Below are positions 12,807-25,000 of a stretch of DNA of 64,000 nt, piece after piece. The notes below the pieces were generated by a model. The model ran no database searches. It worked only from the letters and a program-made list of their open reading frames with translations, and was not told where the DNA came from. Source of the DNA: Planococcus citri (lineage: Eukaryota; Arthropoda; Insecta; Hemiptera; Pseudococcidae). Every line of letters begins with the position of its first letter. Position 1 is the first letter of the stretch. The stretch covers positions 70,097,350 through 70,161,349 of the forward strand of contig NC_088680.1 of the NCBI RefSeq assembly GCF_950023065.1, in the 5' to 3' direction. Position numbers and translations under genes: made by a program.

Positions 12807-14359
12807 GGTTATTCCACGTCAACTCAACCAAAAAAGGCGATTTTGAAAGTCATGTCTTTCGATTTCGCTAAAAAAATTTCTACAATATACTAGTATACCC
12901 ACCCAGTAAGTAAGAACCCCGCAATTAGATTGGTCCCAGCACCCTCACGGGCGGGTGGGGGGTCCTCCATTATTTTCACATTGTCTCGAGGTACTCAACT
13001 TCAGCAACCCATTCCTCCAAAACTATGATACTTTGATCAAAACTGATTTCACAGTTCGAAAGGGCATTGAATTTTGAACTTTTTAAGTATTTTGAAAATT
13101 TCAAAATGGCGCTGTAAGTGAGAGCTACCATTTAAAATTTTGAAAAAATTTCCATAGATGTACATTTTGATACTTTTTTGAAATATTTAGGTTTCGAGAT
13201 GGGACTCTTGACGGAGAGGGGCACCCCTACCCCCAATTTTGGGTGAAACTTTCAAAAGAAAATCTGGGGCATGTGATATATCGAATTGTATGTTTTTAGT
13301 GACGCTGAACACGAATATGGCGTCAGATTTTTGATAGGACCCCATCCATGGCCCCCAGCACCTCCCCAAAGGGGGTAAAAGTTCAAAAAAGTGTTTTGTT
13401 CGTGCGACACATGAAATAGTTTTTGGTCACAGTGAACACGAATATGATGTCAGATTTTTGATTGGACCTGTCCACAGTCCCCAAGCACCTTCCCCAAGGG
13501 AGCAAACCCCCCAAAAAATGGGTACATTCGTGTGACACATGAAATAGTATGTTTTTGATATCGCTGAACACGAATATAACCATAGTTTTAGTTTTTCAAA
13601 TCGACCTCACCCACGGCCCCCAGAACCTCCCCCAATAGGTAAAATTCAAAAAAAATTGTTGGAGGCCGTGGATGGGGTCCAATCAAAAATCTGACGTCAT
13701 ATTCGTGTTCAGCGTCACCAAAAACATACAATTCCATGTGTCGCACGAACAAACACTTTTTTGACTTTTACCCCCTTTGGGGAGGTGCTGGGGGCCATGG
13801 ATGGGGTCCTATCAAAAATCAGACATCATATTCGTGTTCAGCGTCACTAAAGACATACAATTCAATATATCACATGCCCCAGATTTTCTTTCGAAAGTTT
13901 CACCCAAAATTAGTGGTGGGGGTGCTCCCCCTCCGTTAAGAGTCCCATCTCGAAACCTAAATATTTCGAAAAAGTATCAAAATGTACATCTATGGAAATT
14001 TTTTCAAAATTTTAAATGGTAGCTCCCACTTACAGCGCCATTTTGAAATTTGAACTTACAAATTGAAAGTTCAACTTTCAACTTTTCAAAATTTCAAAAT
14101 TCAATGCCCTTTCGAACTGTGAAATCAGTTTTGATCAAAGTATCATAGTTTTGGAGGAATGGGCTGCTGAAGTTGAGTACCTCGAGACAATGTGAAAATA
14201 ATGGAAGCCCCCTACTCGCCCCCTGAGGGGGCTGGGACCAAACTGATTGCGGCTTTCTTACTTACTGGGTGGGTAGATATTGTAAAAAAAAATTGAGCAA
14301 AATCGAAGGACATGACTTTCAAAATCGCCTTTTTTTGGTTGAGTTGACATGGAATGACC
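12807..14359. mobile_element. Palindromic (foldback) element inserted in an older element, 6-bp target duplication
   Basis: The ends are GGTTATTCCACGTCAACTC (left) and the near-complement GAGTTGACATGGAATGACC (right). The arms remain complementary over most of their about 750 bases, including the shared 'cacccagtaagtaag' and 'gtgttcagcgtca' segments. The element is flanked on both sides by CTCCAG (12801-12806 and 14360-14365), a target-site duplication. Removing it joins 'aaaaatttat' to 'tcaaatatcag', which is how related elements read at this point. The open frames inside are mirror readings of the arms, not genes. Confidence 0.8.
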
Positions 14360-15063
14360 CTCCAGTCAAATATCAGTGATGAAGTTCATTTTTCAATTTC
14401 TGCCAAAAATTTAAAAGAATTATAATTGTCCCAAATTGACGTAGAAACCTGAAATGTGACATATATTGCGTTTTTTACCTCCCGTATCGATTGGAAACAG
14501 TTTCAAACCATCTTGGGCAGTTCTGGAGCCTCCGCAAGATCTTTGAAACTTGAAATTTCCACAAAATTTCATCCAATGAAGTTGGAAAACCGAAATTCAT
14601 TCTGTAAACTATCGAAAAGTAGCTGGATTAGCTGGAAGCTTTAAAACGATATGAAACCACCTGCAGTCGACTTCATAGGCTATTAAAATCAGTTAACAGA
14701 ATGAAGTTCTGCGAATTTCTGCTTTCCAACTGCATTCAATGAAATTTTGAGAAAATTGCAAGTTTCAAAAATCTGCTAGAAGCTCCAGAACTGTTCAAAA
14801 CAGTTGAAGCGGTTGCTAATGATTCGTCTGGCTGAAAATGTGGCATATCTCAAATTTCTGCTTCCTAGGTCAAGTTGGAATAGCTTTGATTTTTTTCTCA
14901 TTCTTGGCCAAAATTTGATTTTGAAAAATTCACTAAAAATCGAAAAATGCACCTTACCACTTGAAATTTTCACTTTGTTGGTAAGGCCAACTTTTTTTTT
15001 CATCAAGCTTACTTTAATATGTTCCTTAGGATGTCCCAAAAAAAAAGTTGTTTGGTGGGGGGC

Positions 15064-16462
15064 CCACAGTGACTCAGATTGCAAAAAAAGGCGCGCATGG
15101 CGTTTTACAGCAAAACTATGACCATATCAAAAGTTGAAAGTAGTGATTCCGTAGTATTTTTCAACGAGGAATTCGAATCCGATGTCCTTGTTTTTCGCCA
15201 GACCCCTTGAGGGGTGGTACCAAAATCAAATTTTGTAAAAATGAAAAAAAAATCGAGTGATATGTCAAAATGTAGGTTTTTTGGATCGAGAAACACGAAT
15301 CTGAGGTCCTTTTTTTCCTCAGACCTCATGGGGAGGTGCTACTAAAATCAAATTTTGTAAAAATGAAAAAAATCGAGTGATATGTCAAAATATAGGTTTT
15401 TTGGGCCGAGGAACACGAATCTGAGGTCCTTTCTTCCCTCAGACCCCTAGTGGGCCCTTGGAGAGGTGCTACCATTCTTGAGATATCTCGTCTCAAACGC
15501 GACTACATTTTAACTAAATTAACGCGAAATAATTGTAATGTAATATGGCATAAGTTTTTTCATTCAACTCCCTTCAAAATCGCGATTGCGGGAAAATGTG
15601 TGTTAAAAAGTGTAGAATTTGGGCGTGTGTTCCTTACGGTGCGACTAAGCGCGGATCTTCTAGTAATGATACAAAATAAACGAAGATATCGGGTCGAATG
15701 ATTGAAAAACTGACTAATAAAAACCCTCAACCAAAAAGATCTAAATTTTGATAATCTACTCAAATTTTTGTGATTTTTTTCAAAATTTGATTTCGGTAAC
15801 ACCTTCTCTAGGAGCTGAATGAAAAAAAGGACTTCAGATTCGTGTTTCTCGACCCAAAAAACCTACATTTTGACCTATCACTCGATTTTTTTCAGTTTTA
15901 CAAAATTTGGTTTCGGTAGCACCTCCCCAAGGGCCCCCAAAGGGTCCGAGGTAAAAAAGGACCTCAGATTCGTGTTTCTCGACCCAAAAAACCAACATTT
16001 TGACATGTCACTCGATTTTTTTTTTTTTACAAAATTTGATTTTGGTGGCACCTCCCTAAGAGTCCCCAAGGGGTCTGAGGGGAAAAAAGACCTCAGATTT
16101 GTGTTTCGCGACCCAAAAAACCTATATTTTGACATATCACTCGATTTTCTTCATTTTTGAAAATTTGATTTCGGTAGCACCTCCCCAAGGGCCCCCAAAG
16201 GGTCCGAGGTAAAAAAGGACCTCAGATTCGTATTTCTCGACCCAAAAAACCAACATTTTGACATGTCACTCGATTTTTTTTTCATTTTTACAAAATTTGA
16301 TTTTGGTACCACCCCCCCAAGGGGTCTGGCGAAAAAAAAGGACATCGGATTCGAATTCCTCGTTGAAAATTACTACGGAATCACTACTTTCAACTTTTGA
16401 TATGCTCATAGTTTTGCTGTAAAACGCCATGCGCGCCTTTTTTCGCAATCCGAGTCACTGTG
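15064..16462. repeat. Inverted repeat built from direct sub-repeats
   Basis: The left end 'cacagtgactc' (15064) is matched by 'gagtcactgtg' (16452-16462), and complementarity runs on through the 'gcgcgcatggcgttttacagc' segment and beyond. Both arms consist of repeated units containing 'aaaggacctcagattcgtg', 'cgacccaaaaaacc' and 'tcactcgatttttt': about two on the left and four on the right. The centre (about 15480-15790) is unique. The frame at 15819-16160 is a translation of these repeats, not a gene. The block sits just inside the 16.5-kb element terminus. Confidence 0.75.
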
Positions 16463-16657
16463 GGGGGGGGGGGTGCAATTATTCCTATTGTCATATGCCG
16501 GACTAACAGTCATTAATAAAAAATCGAGCTTTTTGCAACTCAGTAGGTACATTTTAGTACATACATCTTGCAAATATTGCAGCAGAATTTCTTGTCTGTA
16601 TCCTATCATTCTTAAACATGCACCTAACCCATGAATATCAATTTCAGATCACTTACA

Positions 16658-18793
16658 ATGGATCCCAGAGGAACACACGGTTCGCAAGTTCAAAATGAAA
16701 CATCCTCGGATGAGTTTGTGCTGTATGTCAGATTGCCAAGCTTACAAGAGATGGCGTACAGCCAAATAGCCATTTCAGTGTGGTATAGATACGGTTCAAC
16801 TCCATGTCAACAACGAGACTATGGATATGAGTATCCTCCGATCTCGGTCGATGAACTAGAACTAATGGATTGCCATAAACTGATAAAAACGTTGACGATG
16901 CCTCGATTTATGGAAGAAACCTTGAAAAAATATCTAAAGAGGGTTCGCGAAGAAACAATTAGTTGCACTCAATACTTCGAATACAAATTACTTTCATCAG
17001 ACTTATACGGGTATGAAATCGAGTCCGTTGATTGGGAGTATTTTGTGTGGTGTCCAGACGGTAGAATCAATTATAAAAGCACCGCCATCAAAATGTTGCA
17101 TTCGGACGTGTTGACTGAGGTACAGAAGTTCGCCATCATGAGTGATTTCTGCCTGGAAAATGAGATTGAAATCTTCGATCTGAATCGCCTTCCTATGGAA
17201 ACCTTTATCCCAAAAGTAAACGAAGACAGTGATTATTTATTGTTTTACTGGATCCGCTACCTGTGGAACGAAACGCACGGAAAGATTCCATTCTCATTTC
17301 GTAAACCTTCTCATTATGATAGATTCAGTTTGACTTATTTTAAGAGCCACGGGGCAGCGTTCGATTATTACTGGAATCGTTTGAGTGCTGAAGATCAAGT
17401 ATCCTTTATCAGGGACAGATTATGTGCGAATGACTATTCTAAGGGCTGGCATTATAGTCTCTTTTGCAAGATGTCGGATGATCAATTAACAAAGTTACTG
17501 GTCTGTGAACCAGTTGCTATGATATCAGTTTTTATTAAAACAACAGAAACGCTTGAGTGGGCTATTACGGCTTGGAAGCGGTGTAAAAATTGGATATCTA
17601 ATGAGCAATTTGTCGAGTTATTGGAGAGCGTACTTCACAAAAGCGACAAATATCCTATCCTTCACCAAGAGTACAAAATGAGCGTTTTATTGGAAATTTG
17701 GAATACGGCCAACGATGACCATAAAAATTATGCAGTGAGACAGGCACAATTGGAAAATGCTGTCGTTCATCCCATACTGTCAGGTGATCCACATCTCTGG
17801 AAAAAAATAGCACCCAGTAGTTTCAAGTTTCTACTGGAATTGTTATCTTTGAAAAGCGCGGATTTCAGAAAAAATCTGATTCTCAAAGGTGACCCCTCAT
17901 TTATATGTAATTTTGATTTCAATTTCGTACATGAAATATTTGAGTTATGCTTGCCAAATTTCCAAAGTAACGTGGAATTCAAAAATGATTGGAGTAAGCA
18001 CATAATTGATCCTTATTTATGTGAAATTTTATACTCCGAAGAAGATTACGATGAATTGAATGGAAGATTGTTGCGTTCCTTTCAAAAGTTGTATATTTCT
18101 TCAAATGATTTTAAAAAATTCATCGAATCATTGATTATAGCCAATAAAAGAGGATACAAAACTTATTATCCCTACACTGGCATTGATAATTCTGATTTGA
18201 TACGATTGAGTGAATTCATCAACGACATTCTCCTAGGAAATGTGTCCACAGTGTTGAAAATGAAACAAGCATACCTTTCCTCATTTTCTGCCCACAGAGA
18301 TCCGTGTGAACGCTACGTTAGTTTGAATGAATTGAGCAAACTAATTGAGCAGGAGTTTGTACATGAACATTTGCAAGAGTTGAAACACAGATTAGCTGAA
18401 AAACTTCAAGCAACCACTGTCGAACAGTGGGTTTCATATGTGTTGAATTATGAAAAAGTCTACTGTGTTTTTTCATGGTGTTATGAAAACGAAAAAGAAA
18501 TGTTTCTACAAGTTAAATGTTGTATACCAATTACCAATATTGTTGGTAAGGTTCTTGAAGGAATTGTTCGCCAAAACACATCTTCATATTATTATTTTGC
18601 AATTTCGACTTTCAGTAACTTGGAGAGATTTCTGGAGTGGTACTTCTCAGGTGTGGCAAAAGAAGTGATATCTTTCAAATCAAGTATAAAGAATGATCCT
18701 GAGAATGCTAAAATTTTAGAATACACGCGGGCAAACAAAAATGGCAACTGGCTTCGTTCAGAATTTTTAAATTGGAATTGGCCAGTCAAATGA
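16658..18793 (+). CDS. Single-exon orphan protein of 711 aa, function unknown
   Basis: An uninterrupted frame of 711 codons begins MDPRGTHGSQVQNETSSDEF. I chose the ATG at 16658 because a TTTCAG acceptor sits at 16641-16646, so the upstream in-frame ATG at 16631 is probably intronic. The protein is acidic-hydrophobic, rich in Leu, Trp, Tyr and Phe, and looks like a series of helices (repeated patterns such as ELLESVLHKSDKY and LLELLSLKSADF). It has no transmembrane segment, signal peptide or familiar catalytic motif. An AATAAA-like signal lies near 18970. It is flanked by repeats on both sides. I do not recognise the family; it could belong to a lineage-specific expansion of helical-repeat proteins. 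Long uninterrupted coding in repeat-rich DNA argues for selection. Confidence 0.75.
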   Translation: MDPRGTHGSQVQNETSSDEFVLYVRLPSLQEMAYSQIAISVWYRYGSTPCQQRDYGYEYPPISVDELELMDCHKLIKTLTMPRFMEETLKKYLKRVREETISCTQYFEYKLLSSDLYGYEIESVDWEYFVWCPDGRINYKSTAIKMLHSDVLTEVQKFAIMSDFCLENEIEIFDLNRLPMETFIPKVNEDSDYLLFYWIRYLWNETHGKIPFSFRKPSHYDRFSLTYFKSHGAAFDYYWNRLSAEDQVSFIRDRLCANDYSKGWHYSLFCKMSDDQLTKLLVCEPVAMISVFIKTTETLEWAITAWKRCKNWISNEQFVELLESVLHKSDKYPILHQEYKMSVLLEIWNTANDDHKNYAVRQAQLENAVVHPILSGDPHLWKKIAPSSFKFLLELLSLKSADFRKNLILKGDPSFICNFDFNFVHEIFELCLPNFQSNVEFKNDWSKHIIDPYLCEILYSEEDYDELNGRLLRSFQKLYISSNDFKKFIESLIIANKRGYKTYYPYTGIDNSDLIRLSEFINDILLGNVSTVLKMKQAYLSSFSAHRDPCERYVSLNELSKLIEQEFVHEHLQELKHRLAEKLQATTVEQWVSYVLNYEKVYCVFSWCYENEKEMFLQVKCCIPITNIVGKVLEGIVRQNTSSYYYFAISTFSNLERFLEWYFSGVAKEVISFKSSIKNDPENAKILEYTRANKNGNWLRSEFLNWNWPVK

Positions 18794-19159
18794 GCGCGAT
18801 GTTGAAAGAAGTATCTACCTATAGGGTATTCCATCTACCATATGATAAACATGTTCCAAAACCTTCATTACTTTGTTAGGAGATAGATCGATTATGCATT
18901 TTTTAAATCTCACTATAATACTAGCTAGGAGTTTCGATTTTTAAGACATCTTTGTATTTGTAATTCAAAATAAAAATTGCAGTGTCCGTGTCAATTCTTT
19001 TTTTCACAGATCGTGCTTACAAGGATTTTGAAAACTTTCAGCCCATTTCCAAATGTTTTTCATTACATTTTATGACTGTGCAAGTTTCGCAAAATGTGTG
19101 GCTTGACTTTGCTGAGTTTTATTATTTCGAAATGAAAGTAAGGTGATTGCTTGACGTTT

Positions 19160-19480
19160 AGCTCAAATTTTTGAAATAATTTCGAAAAATCGCGATGAAA
19201 AAAAGTAAATGCAAAAATGAATACGACTTCTAAAAATAAACAAATTTGTTATGAACATTTTTTTCTTTACTCAACTTGAAATTTACAAAGTTTTTGAAGC
19301 TCAACAATTTTCGATTTGCTAAAAATGTCATTAAATTACAATTTTTGAGCTACAAAAACTTTACAAATTTTAGGGTAGAAAAAAAATGATCGTAACAAAA
19401 TTTTTTCATTTTTTACAGTAATATTCATTCCTCCCACATTTATTTTTTTCATCGCGATTTTTTTGAAATTAAAAATCAAA
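19160..19480. repeat. Short imperfect inverted repeat
   Basis: The segment 'ttcgaaaaatcgcgatgaaaa' near 19180 is mirrored by 'ttttttcatcgcgattttttt' near 19445. Further matching pieces (gtttttgaagctcaacaattt and aattacaatttttgagctac) lie toward the centre. Probably an old small foldback element. Confidence 0.55.
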
Positions 19481-19904
19481 TCATTTTTGCAGTCCCTTCA
19501 ATTTGCAAGTTAGACAAGGTAGGCAATTAAAATTTCGGATACATTACCTACTTGATTTTTACCCATGGTTTCTTAAGAAGACCGGTTTTTTCGTTATTAG
19601 GAAACTGCCAAGTGCCAAGCTTCGATTGGTAGGTATGAAAAAACGCTCCAATTTCAAAAAAAACACTCACGCAAATATCGTGAGAGAACTGACTTTCGTA
19701 ATGATAGAACAAGAAAAAATCACCACCAAACCATCGAGTTCCTAACAAGAAATAAACTGAGAAATCGTTTGGATATTAAGACAGACATTAGTGATTATTG
19801 CTAAGCAAAACATTTATGCTTAAAGAAAAAATAGGTATACTTACTTACTTGGTACTTGCAAACAATACAAAAAATTTACAATCATAAATGACAACTATAG
19901 AAAT

Positions 19905-20155
19905 GAAGGGCTAATGGTGAAAGTCTCCTTAGTCAGAAGCGATTTTTGTACAAATCAATGAAAACGTTGATGCCCTACTTCAATGGTAATGTAAAAACTT
20001 TATGGTCAAGTATTAAAAAAACATCTTCAACTATCTGAGAATGCATTACAATAGGTACTCAATTTTCCCTTTAAAATTGATGAAATATAAAAAAAAAATG
20101 TTTTAAGTTGTGTGAACAAAAAAATGACTAAGGCGACTTTCACCATTAGCCCTTC
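19905..20155. mobile_element. 251-bp MITE with about 30-bp terminal inverted repeats
   Basis: The left end GAAGGGCTAATGGTGAAAGT pairs with the right end ACTTTCACCATTAGCCCTTC, and the match extends through 'cgccttagtc' with few differences. The interior is AT-rich and non-coding. Flanks are 'aaat' on both sides, a possible target duplication. Confidence 0.75.
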
Positions 20156-22088
20156 AAATGTTTTTTTTTGTTTTTTTAATTTAAAAGGTCTCCTTGTTTC
20201 ATGTTTGATGAACACTGGAAAATAGAAAATTAGAAACCATTCCATAAGTACGTAATTCATTAGCTTTCTATTCTTTACATTTTGACACCATATTCCCACG
20301 AACACATTGGTAAGATTACCTATATTTGAATTATTTCCCATAAATTTCCATCATTTTTGTTCTAAGTTTATAAGTAAAGCAACCCAAAATGTGCTCTTAT
20401 TTGATGTAAAATATTTTATATTTTATTTGATTACTTGGAGTGAAATATTATTGCAAGATACATAGGTATTAATTGTATGTACTATGTTGTAGTATCAATG
20501 AACAATAGGTAAGTACCCATATTTATTACTCTGGCAGATTCGGACCAGAGTTGATCCAATATCATCTCTTCATTGGGCAAGTGAAAAGTATTTAATATAA
20601 ATAAGTACTTACTCAGATAATTAACTAGGTAAGAGGACTAATTATTGTACTGTTGTTTTTTTTTTTTTTTTTTTTTAAATAATAGTTCAATTAACACGCG
20701 AGACAAGAAAGTTGGATGGAAAACACGAACGAATGATTGTAGGTACTCACATTTGATGGAGTTGATACCGAAATTTGGATACAGGAAAGAAAATTACGCA
20801 AAATGATGCGGTAGGTAGTAGGTACCTACGTTTGGAAAACCATATCCAGTTTTGAATTCATTTTGTGAGCTTATTTACAAGACGTATAATGTATGTAATG
20901 CTTACATTAGTTTAGCAGGTTACGTTACATTAATTTGACGAAAAGATTCAATTTTCATTTTTTTGTTGTCCATTGCCTATTCGTGTAAACGAACACCTGT
21001 CCAGTTGCTATTTAGGTCAACGACAAAGATAATATTTGCTGACTTTAGGAACGTTATACAAACGGTTGACATTTAGAATGATAATTTATTGTCTTACACG
21101 AGTAGTAAATAAGGGAGCGGAGGTTTTGTCGCGTAATTCACAGTTGTTGAGCACTTCAATCACATGGGTGTACCTACGGAAAATTCAGTGCGAAATTCTT
21201 GATACACTTTGGGTTCAAAGGTTCAAACCAAGTAATTTTGTCATCACATTATTCCTTTTTGAAAGAGTCTAGAGATATACTCATTTTGGAATTTGAGGAA
21301 ATGCTCAAAAAGAGCATTTTTTTTCTATCTCAATTTCCAAAATAAATTTTCAATGTAGATATATGAAAATTTTCCAAAAAGTTTCTCTATAGCACTATAG
21401 CAGCAACATAAAAAGCATAACGTTCCACTACATCAAGATTGAATTGAACAAAACAAAATGAATACTGTTTTGGGAATTTTTCATTCCACTTTCATTTCAT
21501 TTCATCTACTTATATTCGTATAAATTCCAAAATAAAATGTTATTCTATAAGGTGAATTTTTAATTTTTATGTACAAGCTTTTTGTGAAAAAAATTTTACA
21601 AAATAATTAAATTTTACAATTTACAAAACCCTATTTTTTTTTTTTTTTCGTTGATGCATTACTGGAAAGTAGGGAATTTATTGTTTCCATAGCTGGTCAC
21701 ATTGATTCTCGTCACCGTAAACAATCACCCATTTCATTTTTCTTATCTAAAATATAAAATAACTAAAAATTATGCAATTTTATTCAATTTTTCGATAGAA
21801 ACAAGTTTAATTTTGCTAAAAGTTGAAACTAGGAATCCATTAGCGATGACTACAAGTGAAATTGTTCATTTATTCAGTGAACTCTAACGATGTTTTGTTG
21901 ATGCAACGTTGACCGATTTCAGAGTAAGTATTTCTCACTTGGTTACGGATACGAATATACTTAAATAGAAGCCAAAGATTCCATAAATATCCGATTTTCA
22001 TAAATCCCTGCCTTTTTGTTTCGTTACCATCGTTTAGATTTGAACGTTAGCAGTTCTCAGTTTCGTGGAGAAAAGAAATCCTAATAAA

Positions 22089-25000
22089 ATGAACAAGTCG
22101 TCGAATGCCGAAGAGAGTTCGAAGAAAGTCGTACAGCATTGTGAAACGCTGAAAAGCTTATTGGAGGTGCTACCTCTTCCGTGTCCGCCTCGAAACCAAA
22201 TATTAGAAATATTGAAGACGAATGGTCAACTATTATCAGCCTTTATAGAGCAGCAAGGACATCTGAACCGGCAAAAGGGTGCGTACATGTGTACATCTTA
22301 TATCTCACTGATCTTTAAAGCGATCAAAATAGAAGAACTTATTTGTTCACTAATTTACATTCGTTTACAGGCTTTAGTAATCAACAGAAGTCTACGAGTT
22401 ACCAAAGTGATGTGACCGACGCAAACACAGCGTTAACCTCGGCAGTTTCTTCGTTCGCGTCTCAATCATCATACGATGTCTTAAACGATTACTCAAGTGA
22501 GTATATTACATCGTCATACGCTTCAAAAATATCCCTTTTAATTTTTGCCATATGTTACAGGAATTCTTAATGCAATTAGCAAAACCGATCCACAAAGCGG
22601 TGCTGCTCAAGCACAAACTGGGTCTTCGACACAGCTTCAGTCATTATCCACGGACGCAGCTCGACTGCCTACACCTCCATGTGTGAAATCTGCACCATGG
22701 CAGGCATCTCTACCAACAGACGAGGCCGACGTTGTTCCTCCGGCTCCGATAATCAGTGATGTGGAAAGGCAACGTGTCGCAGCTCCTGACGGCTCGAGAG
22801 TAAGTTCATCTGTGAGATAGTTGAGCTTAAAGTGCCTGAAATTTCATCATTTTGCGATCAGGTGTACTACGATGAAATATCGAAATATCGCACCGAATTT
22901 GATTCGTGGCTTTTCATTTTTTCAACGAGTTTTCTTTTTAATTTTATTTCGTCTTCGAATAGTACTTTGATGTTTTTTTAGAAGTACTTTATAGGATTAA
23001 AGTTGAGTTTGAATTTCGTGTGTTTTAATTCTTTCTACAATATGCCTTTGAGTTTTGAGAAAATAAAGAAATACTTAAAAAAATATCGCTTATCTCATCC
23101 ACCAAAGCAGATTGACTCCGCTGAATTTAGAAAATATCAGTTAAAAATTTTAAATGCTCAAACTTCGAAATCAGGGAACTATTATACTTACACCTTGCAA
23201 AAAGTCTAGCCATTTTCGACGAATGTTCGTTCATTTATCAGAGTACTTGTAATTTGAATCAGACTATACTGACTATTGAAAAACAATTATATGTTACAGG
23301 GTGAAAATAGTATCAAGCAAATGCAAACTGCCAATCTCATTCTGAGTAGTGGCACCGGTGGCGGTAATATGGCGGTTCAGGTTTCGTTCACGTCAGCAGT
23401 GCCTGTGCCTGTGGTGGTATCGCCAGATAAAAGTCAAAGTCAAAGTCACAATCAGCATCCTCATCTTCCTCCGGCTCCGATAACCAGTGATGTGAAAAGG
23501 CAACGTCTCGAAACTCCTAGCGTCTCGAGCGTAAGTTCATCTATGAGATAAGTTGAGCTTAAAGTGCCTGAAATTTCATCATTTTGCGATCAGGTGTACT
23601 ACGATGAAATATCGAAATATCGCACCGAATTTGATTCGTGGCTTTTCATTTTTTCAACGAGTTTTCTTTTTAATTTTATTTCGTCTTCGAATATTTGATT
23701 TATTGATTATATATTACAACACCGTTTGGGCGTCTTTTTGTGTTCGTAATCTCGTAATCTTGGTACACAATTGAAAACAAAACTAGCGCTATTGAGACGA
23801 AATCAACAAAAATGAGAAGATCGAATGTATTTCTGAAATGTACAAAATTGCTGTCTATTATATATTCGGCGTTATAAGTCTTGGGCGATTCGTTGAATTT
23901 CTGAAAGCAGATAATCGCAATCTGAATTGTTGATCGCAGAACTGCAGCATACGAATCTAAAAAAATTCGGTAAACGTCTCAACGGTTGCCAGTTGATCAT
24001 CGCAGAACCATTACGTAGCATAATTTCTCCTACTCTGGGAGCAACCTATATAAAGTCGACAACAAAATTAACATCGGTAGAAATTCTTAATCGGATGATG
24101 AAATAAGCGAAAGATTGCATTACTTTGTCAATTTCTTGATAAATATCGCCTATATTTTGGCCTCGTTGAGCTTCAGGAATGTACCAAAAACAAATATTGA
24201 TGTAAGATGGTTCGCAGACCAATTTGAAATTTTCATTTTCTTTTATTCGATTCGTTAAATATTCGGCTCTTTCTAACAAACAAATTCACGTGATATTTCG
24301 CACCTTCGTATCCCTTAAAAAAGTTGATCATTTCGATTATTTGTAATTCGAACGAATTATTTGGTCATTAATGTTTTTTTTTTTGTTTTACCTAGAGACG
24401 TGATACGGAGGACGCATCTGTCAATAAAATGGAATTGTTTCCTCGGAAACTGATACCAAAACTTCGGGTAAGATAATTTTAAATGTTGAGTATGTATTTA
24501 TGTAGTTTTTCTCATAGTATTACATATTTTTTATTTGTTTGTACTAGCGTACGATATCGAAAAAGTTGAAAAAAATTGGCCCGAATGAATACGAAGAATT
24601 AATAATTGATTTCTCGGTGAAACTGTTGCTATCGGACGGCAATGATGCTGACACCACAAAGAAGTTGTCAGCATATTTGAATCAGGAGGCTACCGATTTT
24701 ATTCAATGGCTTAATAAAACTAAATCTAAACTAATAGAATTAATTACCGAAATTTCAAGTAGGTCATTCCGTTCGTGAATTGAAAATGCTCTGTGAAACG
24801 AATTTTATTTTATTTTATGTTTTTTTTTCAGAATTTTCGACCACACCGTTACTCGACGAAGAGGAATCCAACGAAAATAAACAAGCAGAGTCTGAACCTG
24901 ATCGTACGGAAAATATTCGAGAAATTGTACAAAGCCATTCTAAGAGAAAAATGTTTCATCGTGCGCTCAGTAGTCTCGATGCAGTAGCGGTAAGATGTTA

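Larger units (their letters stand above)
12541..16505. mobile_element. Degenerate GTCCGGC-family element with nested palindromes
   Basis: The right end (16471-16503) carries the terminal sequence of the family found at 48.5 and 58 kb, reading into GCCGGAC and then TA. Body fragments match the same family: 12690-12800 (gcggccatttt-like, ttgacaggtcagccgaaat, gcaaaaatttat) and 14366-15060 (ggagcctccgc, gtaaggccaac, ttccttaggatgtccc). These pieces are separated by two palindromic blocks, 12807-14359 and 15064-16462. The left terminus was not found. There is no transposase reading frame. Confidence 0.6.
18794..22088. other. Gene-poor spacer with small inverted-repeat elements
   Basis: No coding exon was recognised. 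The spacer holds a loose inverted repeat at about 19160-19480, a 251-bp MITE at 19905-20155, a run of T at 20655-20676, and many copies of short motifs such as taggtacctac. The region 21000-22000 is plain AT-rich sequence leading to the next gene. Confidence 0.5.

Noticed and set aside
15819..16160. 113-codon frame with repeated KKDLRFVF-DPKN as a repeat protein
   Set aside because: The protein repeat only reflects direct DNA sub-repeats in the palindrome, and an equally long frame exists on the other strand.
22065..22088. Upstream start of the 22-kb gene at 22065
   Set aside because: The codon there is GTG, not ATG; the first ATG in frame is at 22089.
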